From: Pseudomonas japonica
GTDB lineage: Bacteria > Pseudomonadota > Gammaproteobacteria > Pseudomonadales > Pseudomonadaceae
Reading direction: 5' to 3'
NCBI RefSeq assembly: GCF_013522925.1
Contig: NZ_JAAMQU010000004.1
Location: 186,001 to 250,000 of the forward strand
DNA length: 64,000 bases
Both the position numbers and the translations under genes were made by a program. Numbering within the stretch: position 1 is the stretch's first letter; each line of letters starts with the position of its first letter. Below are positions 43,759 through 54,776 of this stretch, one piece after another. Below the pieces are notes generated by a model. That model was not told the origin of the DNA. It ran no database searches and saw only the letters and a list, made by a program, of their open reading frames with translations.

Positions 43759-45108
43759 ATGCCCAGCTGTAGCCTGCACTCCCTGCCGTACCTGGCAAGC
43801 CCCGCCAGGTACTTTGCCGCTATCCGCCATGCACCCGGTGCCATCCTGCTCGACAGCGCCAGGCCAGTTGCCCAGCGCGGCCGCTTCGACCTGCTCAGCG
43901 CCTGGCCCGTAGCAACCCTGCAGCCGACCCTGGACGAAACCGGCGCGGCGTACTTTCAGCGGCTGCGATTGGCGCTGGCCAGCCTGGGGCCCGCCAAACT
44001 CCCCGCAGCGTGCGAACTGCCTTTTGCCGGCGGGTTGATCGGCTACCTGGCGTACGACTTTGGCCGGCGCCTGGAAGCCCTGGCCGAGGGCCCTGAGGCG
44101 GAATTCACCCTGCCAGACGCCCAGCTGGGGGTTTATAACTGGGCGTTGACCAGCGATCACCTCAAAAAGAAAAGTTGGCTGGTATTTCATCCCTCCCTGG
44201 CGGCCAGCGAGCGGGAACGCTTGATCGGGCTGTTCGAGGCCTCGATCGATAACCCGCCTGGGCCGTTCCGCCTCACCGAGGCGTTCTCCCATGAGGTCAG
44301 CGAGTCGGCGTACCAGCACGTGTTCGATCAGGTACAGGCCTACATCCGAGCCGGTGATACCTATCAGATCAACCTCACCCGCAGGTTCAGCGCAACCTGC
44401 GAAGGTGACGCGTGGGCGGCGTACCTTGCCCTGCGCCGCGCATGCCCCACGCCGTTTTCCGGATTCATGCAGGTGGATGCCCACACCGCCATCCTCAGCC
44501 ACTCCCCGGAACGGTTCGTGCGCATACACGACCGGGCGGTAGAAACCCGGCCGATCAAGGGCACCCGCCCGCGCGGCCAGAACGCAGCGGCAGATGCCGC
44601 CCAGGCCGCGCAATTGCTGGCCAGCGAGAAGGATCGGGCGGAAAACCTGATGATCGTCGACCTGCTGCGCAACGACCTGGGCCGCAATTGCGCCATCGGC
44701 AGCGTGCGGGTGCCGGAGCTGTTCGCGTTGGAGTCCTACCCCAATGTGCACCATCTGGTCAGCAGCATCGAAGGCACCCTTGCCAGCGGCCGGGACGCCC
44801 TGGACCTGCTGGCGGGCAGCTTCCCCGGGGGCTCGGTAACCGGCGCGCCGAAGATTCGCTCCATGCAGATCATCGATGAACTGGAAGCCCATCGGCGAGC
44901 CATTTACTGCGGGTCGTTTCTGTACCTTGACGTGCGCGGCAACCTGGACAGCTCCATCGCTATTCGGACCTTGCTGATCGAACGCGGGCGCATTGCCTGC
45001 TGGGGTGGCGGCGCCGTGGTGATGGACTCCCAAGCCGACGACGAATACCAGGAGTCGCTGATCAAGGTAAGGGTGCTGCTCGATACCCTCGAAGCGTTGC
45101 AGGGCTGA
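43759..45108 (+). CDS. pabB: Aminodeoxychorismate synthase component I
   Basis: 449 residues. The N-terminal Trp-binding-type region leads into a chorismate-binding domain (about 180-445) with [35 protein letters not shown], the lysine motif [12 protein letters not shown] characteristic of PabB (PIKGT), and the metal-binding block [20 protein letters not shown]. It aminates chorismate to 4-amino-4-deoxychorismate with glutaminase PabA, on the way to folate. PabA is not in this window. The start [12 protein letters not shown] is preceded by a weak site. Confidence 0.93.
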   Translation: MPSCSLHSLPYLASPARYFAAIRHAPGAILLDSARPVAQRGRFDLLSAWPVATLQPTLDETGAAYFQRLRLALASLGPAKLPAACELPFAGGLIGYLAYDFGRRLEALAEGPEAEFTLPDAQLGVYNWALTSDHLKKKSWLVFHPSLAASERERLIGLFEASIDNPPGPFRLTEAFSHEVSESAYQHVFDQVQAYIRAGDTYQINLTRRFSATCEGDAWAAYLALRRACPTPFSGFMQVDAHTAILSHSPERFVRIHDRAVETRPIKGTRPRGQNAAADAAQAAQLLASEKDRAENLMIVDLLRNDLGRNCAIGSVRVPELFALESYPNVHHLVSSIEGTLASGRDALDLLAGSFPGGSVTGAPKIRSMQIIDELEAHRRAIYCGSFLYLDVRGNLDSSIAIRTLLIERGRIACWGGGAVVMDSQADDEYQESLIKVRVLLDTLEALQG

Positions 45109-45185
45109 TCCAGCAACCGTCGGCACAATTTGATAACCTTGCAGCCATTCGAGCGCGACAAGCGCCAGCACACTGGAAACGCCTG

Positions 45186-45920
45186 ATGAACCACCTCTTT
45201 GATGTCGCCGAAGCGGCGGCTGGTTATGCGAGCAAATCCCCGCAGGATGTACTGAAGCTTGCGTTCGAGCACTTCGGCGACGACCTGTGGATATCCTTCA
45301 GTGGCGCCGAAGACGTGGTGTTACTGGACATGGCCTACAAGCTGAACAAGCAGGTGAAGGTATTCACCCTCGACACCGGCCGGCTGCATCCGGAAACCTA
45401 CCGCTTCATCGAGCAGGTGCGTGAACACTACGGTATCCCTATCGAGATCCTGTCCCCCGACCGCGAAGCCCTTGAGGCCATGGTGAAGGAAAAGGGCCTG
45501 TTCAGTTTCTACCGCGACGGCCACGGCGAATGTTGCGGCATCCGCAAAATCGCGCCCCTGCGCCGCAAGCTGAGCACCGTTCGCGCCTGGGCCACCGGCC
45601 AGCGCCGCGACCAGAGCCCCGGCACCCGCAGCCACGTGGCGGTGGTGGAAATCGACACAGCCTTCTCTACGCCGGAGAACACCCTGTACAAGTTCAACCC
45701 GCTGGCGCAGATGACCAGCGAAGAAGTATGGGCCTACATCCGCATGCTGGAGCTGCCGTACAACAGCCTGCATGAGCGCGGCTTCGTGAGCATCGGCTGC
45801 GAACCTTGCACCCGCCCGGTATTGCCCAACCAGCATGAGCGCGAAGGCCGCTGGTGGTGGGAAGAAGCGACCCAGAAGGAATGTGGGCTGCACGCTGGCA
45901 ACCTGATCGCCAAGGTGTAG
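45186..45920 (+). CDS. cysH: Adenylyl-sulfate (APS) reductase CysH, [4Fe-4S] type
   Basis: 244 residues. [14 protein letters not shown] is the nucleotide loop. Cysteine pairs C116-C117 ([18 protein letters not shown]) and CEPC ([11 protein letters not shown]) ligate a [4Fe-4S] cluster, which marks the APS-reducing plant/pseudomonad type rather than enterobacterial PAPS reductase. The catalytic cysteine is in the C-terminal ECGLHAGN. It reduces adenylyl sulfate to sulfite with thioredoxin in cysteine synthesis. It is separate from other cys genes here. Confidence 0.94.
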   Translation: MNHLFDVAEAAAGYASKSPQDVLKLAFEHFGDDLWISFSGAEDVVLLDMAYKLNKQVKVFTLDTGRLHPETYRFIEQVREHYGIPIEILSPDREALEAMVKEKGLFSFYRDGHGECCGIRKIAPLRRKLSTVRAWATGQRRDQSPGTRSHVAVVEIDTAFSTPENTLYKFNPLAQMTSEEVWAYIRMLELPYNSLHERGFVSIGCEPCTRPVLPNQHEREGRWWWEEATQKECGLHAGNLIAKV

Positions 45921-46013
45921 CGAAGGCCTTATTCGCGAGCTGCGCCTGCGGCTTCGCCGGAAGGCCGGCCCCCCGTCTCCTGCACCCGCACTGTTCAGCC
46001 TGTGGGAGCCCTG
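45921..46013. repeat. REP-like repetitive sequence between cysH and cobS
   Basis: This G/C-rich gap contains palindromic pieces resembling Pseudomonas REP elements: an aggcc/ggcct inverted pair about a gctgcgcctgcggcttcgccgg core, then a cctgtgggagc element often seen in REPs of the P. putida group. It lies between convergent genes, the usual place for REPs. No copy elsewhere in the window was found to compare. Confidence 0.4.
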
Positions 46014-46730
46014 CTACAGCGCCAGCCCCACCAGCAGCACCACCTCCAGGCACTCGAGCATCGCGCCCGCAGTGTCGCCGGTGGTGCCGCCCAGGCGGCG
46101 CAGCAGCAGCCAGCGCAACCAAGCAAACGCCGCGATGCCTGCCAGCAACACGCTGCCCAGGCTCAGCCAACCCGCCAGCAAGCACCCGGCCAATACGACC
46201 CAGCCGGCCGTGCGCGGCAAGTCATTGGCCAACGCCTCGCCCAGCCCGCCTGCCCGAACGTACGGCGTAGTGAGAAACACGCCTAGCAACGCGGCCCGCC
46301 CGAGCACCGGGACTATCCACCAATGATCGCCAGGCGCCGCCTGCAGCACGGCCGCCAATGCTGTGAACTTCAATAGAAGCAGCACTATCAACGCCACGAC
46401 GGCCATCGGGCCGCTGCGCGGATCTTTCATGATGGCCAGGGTGCGCTCCCGGTCGCCGTAGCCACCCACCCAGGCATCTGTCGTGTCAGCGAAGCCATCC
46501 AGGTGCAACCCGCCAGTGAGGAAGATCCATACAGCGAGCAGAATCGCCGCATGCAGCAGTAGCGGCGCGCCGGCCAGCATCGAATCCACACTAGCCAGCA
46601 ACGCGGCGAACAGCAGCCCCACGGCCGGATACCACAACAGCGACCGGCCGGTTTCCGCGGGCATGGGCATACGTCGCAGCCGCACCGGCAGGCTGCTCAA
46701 AAATTGCAGGGCGATCCACCACGACATCAC
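46014..46730 (-). CDS. cobS: Adenosylcobinamide-GDP ribazoletransferase (cobalamin synthase)
   Basis: 238 residues with about six membrane segments. The family motif FADTTDAWVGGYGDRERTLAIMKDPRSGPMAVVAL carries the metal-binding acidic residues. It joins adenosylcobinamide-GDP to alpha-ribazole(-phosphate) in the inner membrane, the last step of adenosylcobalamin assembly. It is the last gene of the cobalamin operon and overlaps the phosphatase gene by ATGA. It is convergent with cysH across a REP-like gap. Confidence 0.94.
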   Translation of the reverse strand: MMSWWIALQFLSSLPVRLRRMPMPAETGRSLLWYPAVGLLFAALLASVDSMLAGAPLLLHAAILLAVWIFLTGGLHLDGFADTTDAWVGGYGDRERTLAIMKDPRSGPMAVVALIVLLLLKFTALAAVLQAAPGDHWWIVPVLGRAALLGVFLTTPYVRAGGLGEALANDLPRTAGWVVLAGCLLAGWLSLGSVLLAGIAAFAWLRWLLLRRLGGTTGDTAGAMLECLEVVLLVGLAL

Positions 46731-47299
46731 AACGCCACCAACGCACCGGCATCAGTGATTGCGACCCGATGCAGGGCGCCATGGGCCACTTCCACTTGGA
46801 GCAGGTCGTTGTCGGGCAAGCCTCGGGCGCGCGCTAGCAGCAGCCGCATCACCCCGGCATGGCTCACGACCAGCAAGCGCTGCCCTGGATGTTCCTCGAC
46901 CAGCGCCGCCAGGGCGCTGTCGATCCGCGCCTTGAACGCTACCAGCGGCTCCCCGCCAGGCGGCGTGTAAGCGAACGGGTCCTGCCAGAAGCGCCCCAGC
47001 GCCTTGGCCTGATCCACCATCAGGTCGGCCGCGCTGCGCCCTTCCCATTCACCGAAATGCAGCTCGCTCAGGCCGGGCACAGTGGTGCAGGGTAATTCCA
47101 GCCTTTGCGCCAGGGCGCAAGCAAAGGCCGCGCAACGTTGCAGCGGTGAGGTGACAATGCCATCCCAAGGGCCCTGCCCGTCCACCGCTGCCTCCAGGGA
47201 CGCCCATCCAGCAGGGGTAAGTGCATCATCCAGGCTGCCCCGGAAGCCACCGCCCCGCTCGGTTTCGCCGTGGCGTAACAGGTCGAGCCACAGCTTCAT
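46727..47299 (-). CDS. Alpha-ribazole-phosphatase-like histidine phosphatase
   Basis: 190 residues. The catalytic [26 protein letters not shown] contains the RHG nucleophile, [11 protein letters not shown] the second Arg, and [12 protein letters not shown] the second His; [11 protein letters not shown] gives the Glu. It fits enzymes that remove phosphate from alpha-ribazole-5'-phosphate or adenosylcobalamin-5'-phosphate (CobC in Salmonella naming, not to be confused with the decarboxylase CobC below). Overlapped by ATGA with both cobT upstream and cobS downstream. Confidence 0.88.
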   Translation of the reverse strand: MKLWLDLLRHGETERGGGFRGSLDDALTPAGWASLEAAVDGQGPWDGIVTSPLQRCAAFACALAQRLELPCTTVPGLSELHFGEWEGRSAADLMVDQAKALGRFWQDPFAYTPPGGEPLVAFKARIDSALAALVEEHPGQRLLVVSHAGVMRLLLARARGLPDNDLLQVEVAHGALHRVAITDAGALVAL

Positions 47300-48348
47300 T
47301 GCGGACGGTCCGCCACGGCCGCCTCGGCAAACGTGGCCATGCCGCCATGCAGCTCACACGCCAGGCGCATCAGCGGTACCGCCAGCGCCGCGCCACTGCC
47401 TTCACCCAGGCGCAAGCCTAGCGCCAGCAATGGCTCGGCACCCAAGGCCTGAAGTACACGCTTGTGGCCAGGCTCAGCCCCCTGATGCGCGAAGAACAGC
47501 CACGGCTCGCAGCCGGGGTTCAGGCGCATGGCGACCAGCGCGGCCACGGAGCAGATGAACCCGTCCACCAGCACGGCCACGCCCGCCTGTGCGGCACCGA
47601 TGTAGCTACCCACCAGCGCGGCGATCTCGAAGCCGCCAAAGCAGGCGAGCGCGCTCAAGGGATCGCTGGCCTGTTGCTGGTGAAACCGGCGCGCGGCCTC
47701 GATCACCTCGGCCTTGTGGGAAACCCCTTTGGCGTCCAACCCGGTGCCTGGGCCTACCAGTTCGGTGGCCGGGCAATCCAGCAGCACGCAGCCCAGGGCG
47801 CTGGCTGCAGTGGTATTGCCAATGCCCATTTCGCCACCCACGAACAGCTGGGCCCCCGCGGCTGCCGCCTCTTGAGCGGTCTCCCGACCGACTTCCAGCG
47901 CCCGAGCGCACTGTTGCTCGGTCATGGCCGGGGTGTGCGCGAAGTTGCGAGTGCCTGCGCCAAGGCGCACCTGCCGCACGCCGGGCAGGTCCAAGGGCGC
48001 GACGGTGCCGAGATCTACTACCGCCATGTGCGCACCCAGGCTGCGGGCCAATACACTGATCGCCGCGCCACCGTTGATGAAGTTGCGCAGCATCTGGCCA
48101 GTGACGGCCTGTGGATAAGGCGATACCCCTTCGGCCACGATGCCATGATCCCCGGCGAACAGCCCGATATGCACCTCGGCGACACGCGGGTGCGCCTGCC
48201 CCTGCAGCGCGGCGAGCCGCACGGCAATGGCTTCGAGCTGGCCAAGGGAGCCTGCGGGCTTGGTGAGTTGGCGCTGGCGTTCAAGCGCGCCTTCAGCGAA
48301 GCGTGCGTGCGGTGTGGCGCAGGGCTGCTGCCACCAGGCAGTGGTCAT
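47296..48348 (-). CDS. cobT: Nicotinate-nucleotide--dimethylbenzimidazole phosphoribosyltransferase
   Basis: 350 residues. Signatures are [21 protein letters not shown] near the start, [35 protein letters not shown], and the C-terminal [15 protein letters not shown] with the catalytic Glu. It makes alpha-ribazole-5'-phosphate from nicotinate mononucleotide and the lower-ligand base made by BluB. Overlaps cobU by ATGA. Length is usual for the family. Confidence 0.95.
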   Translation of the reverse strand: MTTAWWQQPCATPHARFAEGALERQRQLTKPAGSLGQLEAIAVRLAALQGQAHPRVAEVHIGLFAGDHGIVAEGVSPYPQAVTGQMLRNFINGGAAISVLARSLGAHMAVVDLGTVAPLDLPGVRQVRLGAGTRNFAHTPAMTEQQCARALEVGRETAQEAAAAGAQLFVGGEMGIGNTTAASALGCVLLDCPATELVGPGTGLDAKGVSHKAEVIEAARRFHQQQASDPLSALACFGGFEIAALVGSYIGAAQAGVAVLVDGFICSVAALVAMRLNPGCEPWLFFAHQGAEPGHKRVLQALGAEPLLALGLRLGEGSGAALAVPLMRLACELHGGMATFAEAAVADRPQ

Positions 48349-48866
48349 GGAGTGGGTCCTTTAAGGGTAAGAGGAAGGCCGGCAACGGTGAGCACTACCT
48401 GATCGCAGCGCTCGGCGATGGCCTGGTGAAGCCAACCGGCTTCATCCACGTATCGGCGGGTGAGCTCGCCGAGCGGTACGATACCCATGCCGGTCTCGTT
48501 GCTCACCAGAATGATCTCCCCGGGCAGCTCTGCCAGCGCCGCCAACAGGGCGTCGCGCTCGTCGGCCAGGCGTTCAGGGCTGTCCAGCATCAGCAGGTTG
48601 GTGAGCCACAGGGTAAGGCAATCCACCAGCAGGCAATGCTCCGGCGCGGCATGGCTGGCCAGGGCGCTTGCCAGCGCCAGGGGCTCCTCGACCAAGGCCC
48701 AGTGAGCGGGGCGTCGCGCCTGATGAAGGCGTACCCGCGCATCCAGCTCGGCGTCCCGGGGTTCGCTGGTGGCGATATAGGTAACGGCCAGGCCGCTAGC
48801 AGTTGCCAGGGTTTCCGCCAGCCGGCTTTTGCCGGAGCGAGCGCCGCCCAGGATCAGTCGCAACAT
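48345..48866 (-). CDS. cobU: Adenosylcobinamide kinase / cobinamide-phosphate guanylyltransferase
   Basis: 173 residues from the ATG at 48866, where the family begins ([21 protein letters not shown]); the frame open to 48923 runs inside cobQ. The P-loop is GGARSGKS at residues 7-14. The guanylylation region includes [20 protein letters not shown] with the usual His, and [11 protein letters not shown] and [25 protein letters not shown]. It phosphorylates adenosylcobinamide and then attaches GMP. The start is one base from the cobQ stop. Confidence 0.94.
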   Translation of the reverse strand: MLRLILGGARSGKSRLAETLATASGLAVTYIATSEPRDAELDARVRLHQARRPAHWALVEEPLALASALASHAAPEHCLLVDCLTLWLTNLLMLDSPERLADERDALLAALAELPGEIILVSNETGMGIVPLGELTRRYVDEAGWLHQAIAERCDQVVLTVAGLPLTLKGPTP

Positions 48867-48867
48867 G

Positions 48868-50325
48868 TCAGGGCTCTCCCGCGCACAGGTCACGCAACCG
48901 GGCAGTGTCCATGTGCTGTTCAACGAGGTCGGCCAGGCGCTCGATGTCGCGCTCGCGCAGCGCGTCGTAGTCCAGCTGCGTCGCGCCCTTCAATCCTGCC
49001 CAGCGCAGCACGGCCGCGCAGGCCGCAGGCTCCTCGAACAGCCCATGCACGTAAGTACCCATCACCTGCCCGTCAGCGCTCACGGCCCCGTCGCCGCGCC
49101 CAGGTGTCAGCCACAGGGCGGGCCGCGCGAGATCCGGGCCATCGCTTACGCCAGCGTGAATTTCATAACCCCGCACCTGGGCATCGTCAAACACTAGCCG
49201 GCCCTGCACGTTGCGCAGCTGCTTTTCCGCCGCCAGGGTGGTTTCCAGCGCCAGCCAACCAAGGCCCTGGCTGTCACCAGCGGGGCCTTCGATACCAAGG
49301 GGGTCAGCGATGCGCGTGCCCAGCATCTGCAAGCCGCCGCAAATCCCCAACACCTTGCCGCCGTAGCGCAGGTGGCGAGTGATCGCTTCTTCCCAGCCAC
49401 TATCCCGTAACCGGGCCAGGTCGGCCCGCACGCTCTTGGAGCCCGGCAGTATGATCAAGTCGGCAGGCGGCACTGCCTCGCCAGGGCGGATAAAGCTGAG
49501 CGCCACCTGAGGGTGCAGGCGCAACGGGTCGAAATCGGTATGGTTGCTGATACGCGGCAGCACCGGAACCACCACCCGCAGCAGTTCGCCTTCCTTGGCT
49601 GGCTGGCGACTGTCCACGGCGTCTTCGGCTTCCAGATGGAATTCGCTCAAGTAAGGCAGCACACCTAGCACGGGTTTGCCGGTATGCGCTTCCAACCAAT
49701 CCAGCCCGGGCTGGAGCAGTGCCAGGTCGCCACGAAACCGGTTGATCACAAAGCCCTTCACCCGCGCCTGCTCGCTCTCGGAGAGCAGCGCCAAGGTGCC
49801 GACCAAGTGGGCGAACACCCCGCCCCGGTTGATGTCAGCCACCAGAATCACCGGGCAGTCCACCGCCTCGGCGAAGCCCATGTTGGCAATATCCCCTTCG
49901 CGCAGGTTGATTTCGGCGGGCGAGCCGGCGCCTTCCACCACAATCACCTGATAGCCCGCGTTCAGGCGTGCATGGGAGTCCAGCACAGCACGCATGGCGG
50001 TTGCCTTGTAGCCGTGATACCGCAGCGCGTTCATATTGCCCACGGCCTGGCCGTGAATGATCACTTGCGCGCCGGTATCGCTGTTGGGCTTGAGCAGCAC
50101 CGGGTTCATATCGGTATGCGGCGCCAGCCCGCAGGCCTGGGCTTGTACCGCTTGCGCCCGGCCGATTTCGCCGCCGTCGGCGGTTACCGCGCTGTTCAAG
50201 GCCATATTCTGTGGCTTGAACGGCACCACCGTGACGTTCTGCCGGCGCAGCCAGCGGCACAGCGCCGTCACCAGCGTGCTTTTGCCAGCGTCCGACGTGG
50301 TGCCTTGCACCATTAACGTAGCCAT
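48868..50325 (-). CDS. cobQ: Cobyric acid synthase
   Basis: 485 residues. N-terminal dethiobiotin-synthase-like P-loop domain ([31 protein letters not shown]) and a C-terminal glutaminase-like domain ([30 protein letters not shown] with the catalytic Cys, [11 protein letters not shown] with the His). It amidates four carboxylates of adenosylcobyrinic acid diamide using glutamine and ATP. Its start overlaps the cobC stop by one base. Confidence 0.95.
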   Translation of the reverse strand: MATLMVQGTTSDAGKSTLVTALCRWLRRQNVTVVPFKPQNMALNSAVTADGGEIGRAQAVQAQACGLAPHTDMNPVLLKPNSDTGAQVIIHGQAVGNMNALRYHGYKATAMRAVLDSHARLNAGYQVIVVEGAGSPAEINLREGDIANMGFAEAVDCPVILVADINRGGVFAHLVGTLALLSESEQARVKGFVINRFRGDLALLQPGLDWLEAHTGKPVLGVLPYLSEFHLEAEDAVDSRQPAKEGELLRVVVPVLPRISNHTDFDPLRLHPQVALSFIRPGEAVPPADLIILPGSKSVRADLARLRDSGWEEAITRHLRYGGKVLGICGGLQMLGTRIADPLGIEGPAGDSQGLGWLALETTLAAEKQLRNVQGRLVFDDAQVRGYEIHAGVSDGPDLARPALWLTPGRGDGAVSADGQVMGTYVHGLFEEPAACAAVLRWAGLKGATQLDYDALRERDIERLADLVEQHMDTARLRDLCAGEP

Positions 50326-51314
50326 CAGGTTTCCTTGTTGAACGCGGCAAGCCCTTCACCGAGCCGCTGCCAGTGAGCGGCTTCGAATGGCAGGCCGAAG
50401 CGCAGGCTGGACGTAGCACGGAACAGCCGCACCAGAATGCCCTGCCGGGCGAGGTGAAGGTACAGGGCTTCGGCCTGGTGGGTGCGCACCCACTGGAACA
50501 ACCCGCAGCCGCCGGTTGGCGGCCAGCCGTGATCACTCAACATCGCCGCCAATCGGGCAGCGGCGGCATTACAGCGGTCGACCTGCTGGCGATGGCCCGC
50601 GTCATCGAGCAAGCAGGCTTGCCCCAGCACCCGGGTGGGCCCGCTCACCGCCCAGGGGCCCAGCTGTTCCGCCAAGCCGGCCAGCAAGCGGGCTTCGGCC
50701 AGCACAAAGCCCAGGCGTACCCCCGCCAGGCCGAAGAACTTGCCGAAGGAGCGCAGCACGATCAGGCCAGGCAGGTTTGCCTCTGCAGCCAGGCTATAGG
50801 CCGGCGTGATATCCATGAAGGCTTCGTCCACAACCAGCCAGCCGCCGCGGGCAGCGAGCCGGGCGTGCCAGGCAAGCAGGCGTTCACGCTCGAACAGGCG
50901 GCCGGTGGGGTTGTTCGGGTTGACCAGCACCAGTACATCCAGCCGGTCCAGGTAGCCCTCGACCTCGTCGTCGCCGATTTCACGTACCACATGACCGCCT
51001 TTGCGCCAGGCTTCGGCATGCTCGGCGTAACACGGCGCCAGCACGCCGACCTTGCCGCTGCGACGTAGCCGCGGCAATGCCTGAATCGCGGCCTGAGAGC
51101 CTGCCACCGGGAGCACCTGTTCGGCGCCGTAGTAAGCACAGGCGGCCGCTTCAAGGCCGTCGTCGGTTTCCGGCAGGCGAGCCCAGGCGGCGACGGGTAT
51201 TGGCGGAATAGCCCAGGGCCAGGGCGCGATCCCCGTGGACAGGTCCAGCCAGGCCTGGACTTCGATGCCGAATTCCCGAGCCGCGGCCTGCAAACGCCCG
51301 CCGTGTTCAAGCAT
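50325..51314 (-). CDS. cobC: Threonine-phosphate decarboxylase, PLP-dependent
   Basis: 329 residues of the class I/II aminotransferase fold. [11 protein letters not shown], the [15 protein letters not shown] substrate loop, DEAFMDITP (Asp that contacts the PLP ring) and the PLP lysine in [20 protein letters not shown] are visible. It supplies (R)-1-aminopropan-2-ol phosphate for the nucleotide loop of cobalamin. Overlaps cbiB by 8 bases. Named CobC in the Pseudomonas denitrificans scheme and CobD in Salmonella. Confidence 0.92.
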   Translation of the reverse strand: MLEHGGRLQAAAREFGIEVQAWLDLSTGIAPWPWAIPPIPVAAWARLPETDDGLEAAACAYYGAEQVLPVAGSQAAIQALPRLRRSGKVGVLAPCYAEHAEAWRKGGHVVREIGDDEVEGYLDRLDVLVLVNPNNPTGRLFERERLLAWHARLAARGGWLVVDEAFMDITPAYSLAAEANLPGLIVLRSFGKFFGLAGVRLGFVLAEARLLAGLAEQLGPWAVSGPTRVLGQACLLDDAGHRQQVDRCNAAAARLAAMLSDHGWPPTGGCGLFQWVRTHQAEALYLHLARQGILVRLFRATSSLRFGLPFEAAHWQRLGEGLAAFNKET

Positions 51315-52215
51315 AGAATTGCCCCCCTATACAGATGAGCAACAACCATAGCCATACGCCCCGCTGCACCAGCGCCCAGGCCCGCTCGATGGCCCCGGCA
51401 TCCGGCTCTGGGCCTTCGCCCAGTTGTGGGCGCTCGTGCAGCTCACCGTGGTAAATGGCGGGCCCACCCAGCGCTACGCCCAATGCACCCGCACCGGCGG
51501 CCATCACCGGGCCGGCGTTGGGGCTATCCCAGAGCGAACCCTGGCGCCGCCAGCAACGCAGCGCCAGCGCCGTCTTGCCCAGCACGGCATAGGTGAGCGC
51601 AACGAGCCGGGCGGGAACGAGGTTCAGCAGGTCGTCAATGCGCGCGGCAGCCCAGCCGAAACGTTCGAAGCGCTCGTTGCGGTAGCCCCACATGGCATCC
51701 AGGGTATTAGCCAGGCGGTACAGCACTACCCCGGGCACGCCGCCCACCACAAACCAGAATAACGCGGCGAATACCGCATCGCTGCCGTTCTCCAGCGCGG
51801 ACTCGGTCGCAGCTTTGGCTACCCCGGTAGCGTCCAGTGCATCGGTATGGCGGCTGACCAGCCGGCTTACGCGCTCGCGGGCCTTGGCCAGGTCGCCCTC
51901 GCGCAATGCGCGAGCCACGGGTTGCAAGTGCTCACCGAGGCTACGCAGGCCCAGCGCCCAGTACAGCACCAACACTTCCACCACGCCGCCAATCACCGGT
52001 AGCCAGGAGAGCAGCGTCAGTACCAGCACTGGCGGCACCACGGCCATCAGCCAGGCCGTGACGCCGTGGCTGCGCCAACCATGGCCGGCAGAATTGAAGC
52101 GCCGCTCCAGCCGCTGGGCCAGGCTGCCGAAGCCCACCAGAGGGTGCCAGCGGCGGGGTTCGCCCAGCAGCGCGTCCAAGGCTACAGCCGCAACACACGT
52201 AAGGGCCAGGCTCAC
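51307..52215 (-). CDS. cbiB: Adenosylcobinamide-phosphate synthase CbiB (CobD)
   Basis: 302 residues with four to five membrane helices. The start [39 protein letters not shown] is diagnostic, as are [39 protein letters not shown] and [34 protein letters not shown]. It attaches the aminopropanol arm to cobyric acid in the inner membrane. Overlaps bluB by 4 bases. Confidence 0.94.
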   Translation of the reverse strand: MSLALTCVAAVALDALLGEPRRWHPLVGFGSLAQRLERRFNSAGHGWRSHGVTAWLMAVVPPVLVLTLLSWLPVIGGVVEVLVLYWALGLRSLGEHLQPVARALREGDLAKARERVSRLVSRHTDALDATGVAKAATESALENGSDAVFAALFWFVVGGVPGVVLYRLANTLDAMWGYRNERFERFGWAAARIDDLLNLVPARLVALTYAVLGKTALALRCWRRQGSLWDSPNAGPVMAAGAGALGVALGGPAIYHGELHERPQLGEGPEPDAGAIERAWALVQRGVWLWLLLICIGGQFYA

Positions 52216-52862
52216 GGCTGTGCCCCCCAGGTATCCTCGAACAGCAATTCATGCAACGGGCGTTCGCGCGCCCACCCTTCGAGCACCAGCATGGGCGCTG
52301 CATAGAAATCGGCGACCGGCCCGAGGCACAACACCGCCATGGGCCGGGCGCCGGCCGGCATGTTCAACAAGTCACCGAGGCGATCGGGATCGAACAGCGA
52401 CACCCAGCCCATGCCCAGGCCCTCGGCGCGGGCCGCCAGCCACAGGTTTTGCACGGCACACGATAACGACGCCAGGTCCATCTCAGGCAGGGTACGGCGG
52501 CCGAATACATGCTGCTCGCGCCCATCGCCCAAGGCGACTACCAGCAGTTCGGCGCAATCACGCACGCCTTCCACCTTGAGTTTCATGAAGTCGTCCGAGC
52601 GCTCGCCCAAGGCCTGTGCCGTGTTCAGCCGCTCGGCTTCTACCAGTTGATGGATGGCTTCGCGCAACTCAGGGCGGCGAATGCGAATGAACCGCCACGG
52701 CTGCATCAGGCCCACGCTCGGCGCCTGGTGGGCGGCGGCAAGCAAGCGGTGCAGTACCTCGGGGGCTACTTCACCACCGGTGAAATGGCGCATGTCCCGG
52801 CGTTCCGAGATGGCGCGGTACACCGCCGCCCGCTCCGCCTCGCTGAAAGCGTGCTCAGTCAT
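52212..52862 (-). CDS. bluB: 5,6-dimethylbenzimidazole synthase BluB
   Basis: 216 residues from the ATG at 52862; the frame is open further but inside cobB. Nitroreductase-like FMN fold: [43 protein letters not shown] and [23 protein letters not shown]. BluB oxidatively fragments FMN to the lower ligand 5,6-dimethylbenzimidazole, so this organism can make its own base for true B12 if oxygen is present. Overlaps cobB by 8 bases. Confidence 0.93.
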   Translation of the reverse strand: MTEHAFSEAERAAVYRAISERRDMRHFTGGEVAPEVLHRLLAAAHQAPSVGLMQPWRFIRIRRPELREAIHQLVEAERLNTAQALGERSDDFMKLKVEGVRDCAELLVVALGDGREQHVFGRRTLPEMDLASLSCAVQNLWLAARAEGLGMGWVSLFDPDRLGDLLNMPAGARPMAVLCLGPVADFYAAPMLVLEGWARERPLHELLFEDTWGAQP

Positions 52863-54168
52863 GGGCCGGGCCTCCGGGCTGTAACAGTGCCGCGGCCGCT
52901 GCCAGGTTCGAAGGGAAATAAAAATGTACGTAGGAGGCCGTGAGCCTGCCGCAACGGTACACCGCCTCGGCACCCCGGCCGCCGTTGGGGCTGCGCCCGC
53001 GGGCAATCGCTTCCCATGGCGTGGTAGTCAATGAATGATGGTAGGTATGGCCACGCAGGGTGCCTTCGTCCAGCTGCACTTCCTGCAGGGCCAGCGCGGC
53101 AAGGCGCTTTTGCAGCGTGGCCTCGCCTGGCATCAGGCCAAGCAGCGGCGCCCGCTCACCGTCTACATCCGTAAGGCCTTCGAGCAGGTAGAGCATGCCA
53201 CCGCATTCAGCCAGTAACGGCTTGCCCGCTTGATGATGGGCGCGAATGCTTTCCAGCATGCCGGTATTGGCAGCCAGGCGCTGGTGGTGCAGCTCCGGGT
53301 AGCCGCCAGGTAAATACAGGCTGTCACAGGGCGGCAGCGCGGTATCGCTGATGGGCGAGAAAAACCGCAGCTCCGCTCCCATCGCACGTAAGGCGTCGAG
53401 GTTGCCGTTATAAAGGAACGCAAACGCCTGGTCCCGGGCCACCGCCACGCGCACGCCTGCAAGCAGCGGCGCCACTACTTCATTTTCCGGCGGGTAGAAG
53501 CAGACCGGTGCCGGCAAGGCGTCATCGCAGGTGGCCGCCAAGGCCTCGGCGGCCGCATCCAGCCTACGGTCCAGGTCTTCGAGCTCGCTGGCTTGTACCA
53601 ACCCAAGGTGGCGGCTAGGCAAGCCAATGGCTTGTTCACGTGGCAGGCCACCAAACCAGCGCAGGCCTTGCGTGAGGCTATCGCGCAGCAGCTGGCCATG
53701 GCGCTCACTACCCACCCGGTTGGCCAGCACGCCCGCGAACGGCAGCTCCGGGCGGTACCGCGCCAGCCCCAGCGCCAACGCGCCGAAGGTTTGTGCCATG
53801 GCGGTGCCGTCAATCACGCCGAGCACCGGCACACCCAACTCGATGGCCAGGTCTGCGCTCGACGGGGTGCCATCGAACAGCCCCATCACCCCCTCCACCA
53901 GAATGAGGTCGGCGGTTTTGGCGGCTTCCCAAAGCAGTCGGCGGCTTTGCGCGGCCCCTACCATCCACAGGTCCAGCTGATACACCGGGGCACCGCTGGC
54001 GCGTTCGAGAATCATGGGGTCGAGGAAATCCGGGCCACACTTGAACACGCGCACCCGCAGCCCGCGATTGCGATGCAGGCGGGCCAGCGCGGCGGTCACG
54101 GTGGTCTTCCCCTGGCCCGAGGCCGGAGCGGCAATCAGTACCGCTGGGCATTGGCGCGGCGTACTCAC
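52855..54168 (-). CDS. cobB: Cobyrinic acid a,c-diamide synthase
   Basis: 437 residues from a GTG at 54168 that overlaps the cobO stop (GTGA); a second GTG one codon upstream is equally open. N-terminal P-loop domain (VLIAAPASGQGKTTVTAALARLH) and C-terminal glutaminase-like domain (YLPGGYPELHHQRLAANTGM, LLAECGGMLYLLEGL with Cys, and SYVHFYFPSN with His). It amidates the a and c carboxylates of (hydrogeno)cobyrinic acid. Whether the substrate is the aerobic or anaerobic precursor cannot be told from this gene alone. Confidence 0.94.
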   Translation of the reverse strand: MSTPRQCPAVLIAAPASGQGKTTVTAALARLHRNRGLRVRVFKCGPDFLDPMILERASGAPVYQLDLWMVGAAQSRRLLWEAAKTADLILVEGVMGLFDGTPSSADLAIELGVPVLGVIDGTAMAQTFGALALGLARYRPELPFAGVLANRVGSERHGQLLRDSLTQGLRWFGGLPREQAIGLPSRHLGLVQASELEDLDRRLDAAAEALAATCDDALPAPVCFYPPENEVVAPLLAGVRVAVARDQAFAFLYNGNLDALRAMGAELRFFSPISDTALPPCDSLYLPGGYPELHHQRLAANTGMLESIRAHHQAGKPLLAECGGMLYLLEGLTDVDGERAPLLGLMPGEATLQKRLAALALQEVQLDEGTLRGHTYHHSLTTTPWEAIARGRSPNGGRGAEAVYRCGRLTASYVHFYFPSNLAAAAALLQPGGPAHD

Positions 54169-54776
54169 CACTCGATGCCCTTTTGCGCGCGGATGCCGGC
54201 CTGGAAGGCATGCTTGATCAGCCCAAGCTCACTCACGGTGTCTGCGGCTTCGAGCATTTCCGGTTTCGCCGCGCGCCCGGTGACAATGGCATGCTGCAGC
54301 GGCGGACGGGCCTTCAGGTCCGCTACCACCTTCTCGACGTCCAGGTAGCCGTGCTTGAGCGCGATATTCAGTTCATCGAGCAGCACGAAATCCACGGCGG
54401 GGTCGGCCAGCAGCTCTTGGGCTACCTGCCAGGCCGCTTCGGCGGCAGCGATGTCACGCTGGCGGTCCTGGGTTTCCCAAGTGAAGCCTTCGCCCATCAC
54501 ATGGAAACTCACCTCATCGGGAAAGCGGCGGAAGAACGCCTCTTCGCCGGTGGTCTGGCGGCCCTTGATGAACTGCACCACGGCACAGCGCATACCATGG
54601 CCCAAGGCACGCGCCAGCATGCCGAAGCCCGAGCTGCTTTTGCCTTTGCCATTACCGGTCAATACCAGCAGCACACCGCGCTCGTCCGCGGACGCGGCAA
54701 TGCGGGCATCGACTACGGCTTTTTTCCGCGCCATGCGGGCCTGGTGGCGCTCGTCGCGCTCGGGGGATTCGTTCAT
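54165..54776 (-). CDS. cobO: Cob(I)yrinic acid a,c-diamide adenosyltransferase
   Basis: 203 residues from the ATG at 54776 with a GGAGAG site. CobA/CobO-type: P-loop LVLTGNGKGKSSSGFGMLARALGHG, VVQFIKGRQTTGEE, and LLDELNIALKHGYLDVE. It transfers the adenosyl group of ATP to reduced cobalt. It is the first gene of the operon and sits 140 bases behind the cobalamin riboswitch, so it is the direct target of B12 repression. Confidence 0.95.
   Translation of the reverse strand: MNESPERDERHQARMARKKAVVDARIAASADERGVLLVLTGNGKGKSSSGFGMLARALGHGMRCAVVQFIKGRQTTGEEAFFRRFPDEVSFHVMGEGFTWETQDRQRDIAAAEAAWQVAQELLADPAVDFVLLDELNIALKHGYLDVEKVVADLKARPPLQHAIVTGRAAKPEMLEAADTVSELGLIKHAFQAGIRAQKGIEW

Noticed and set aside
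43678..45171. A 497-codon leftward frame
   Set aside because: It is antisense to pabB, whose motifs and family length are clear.
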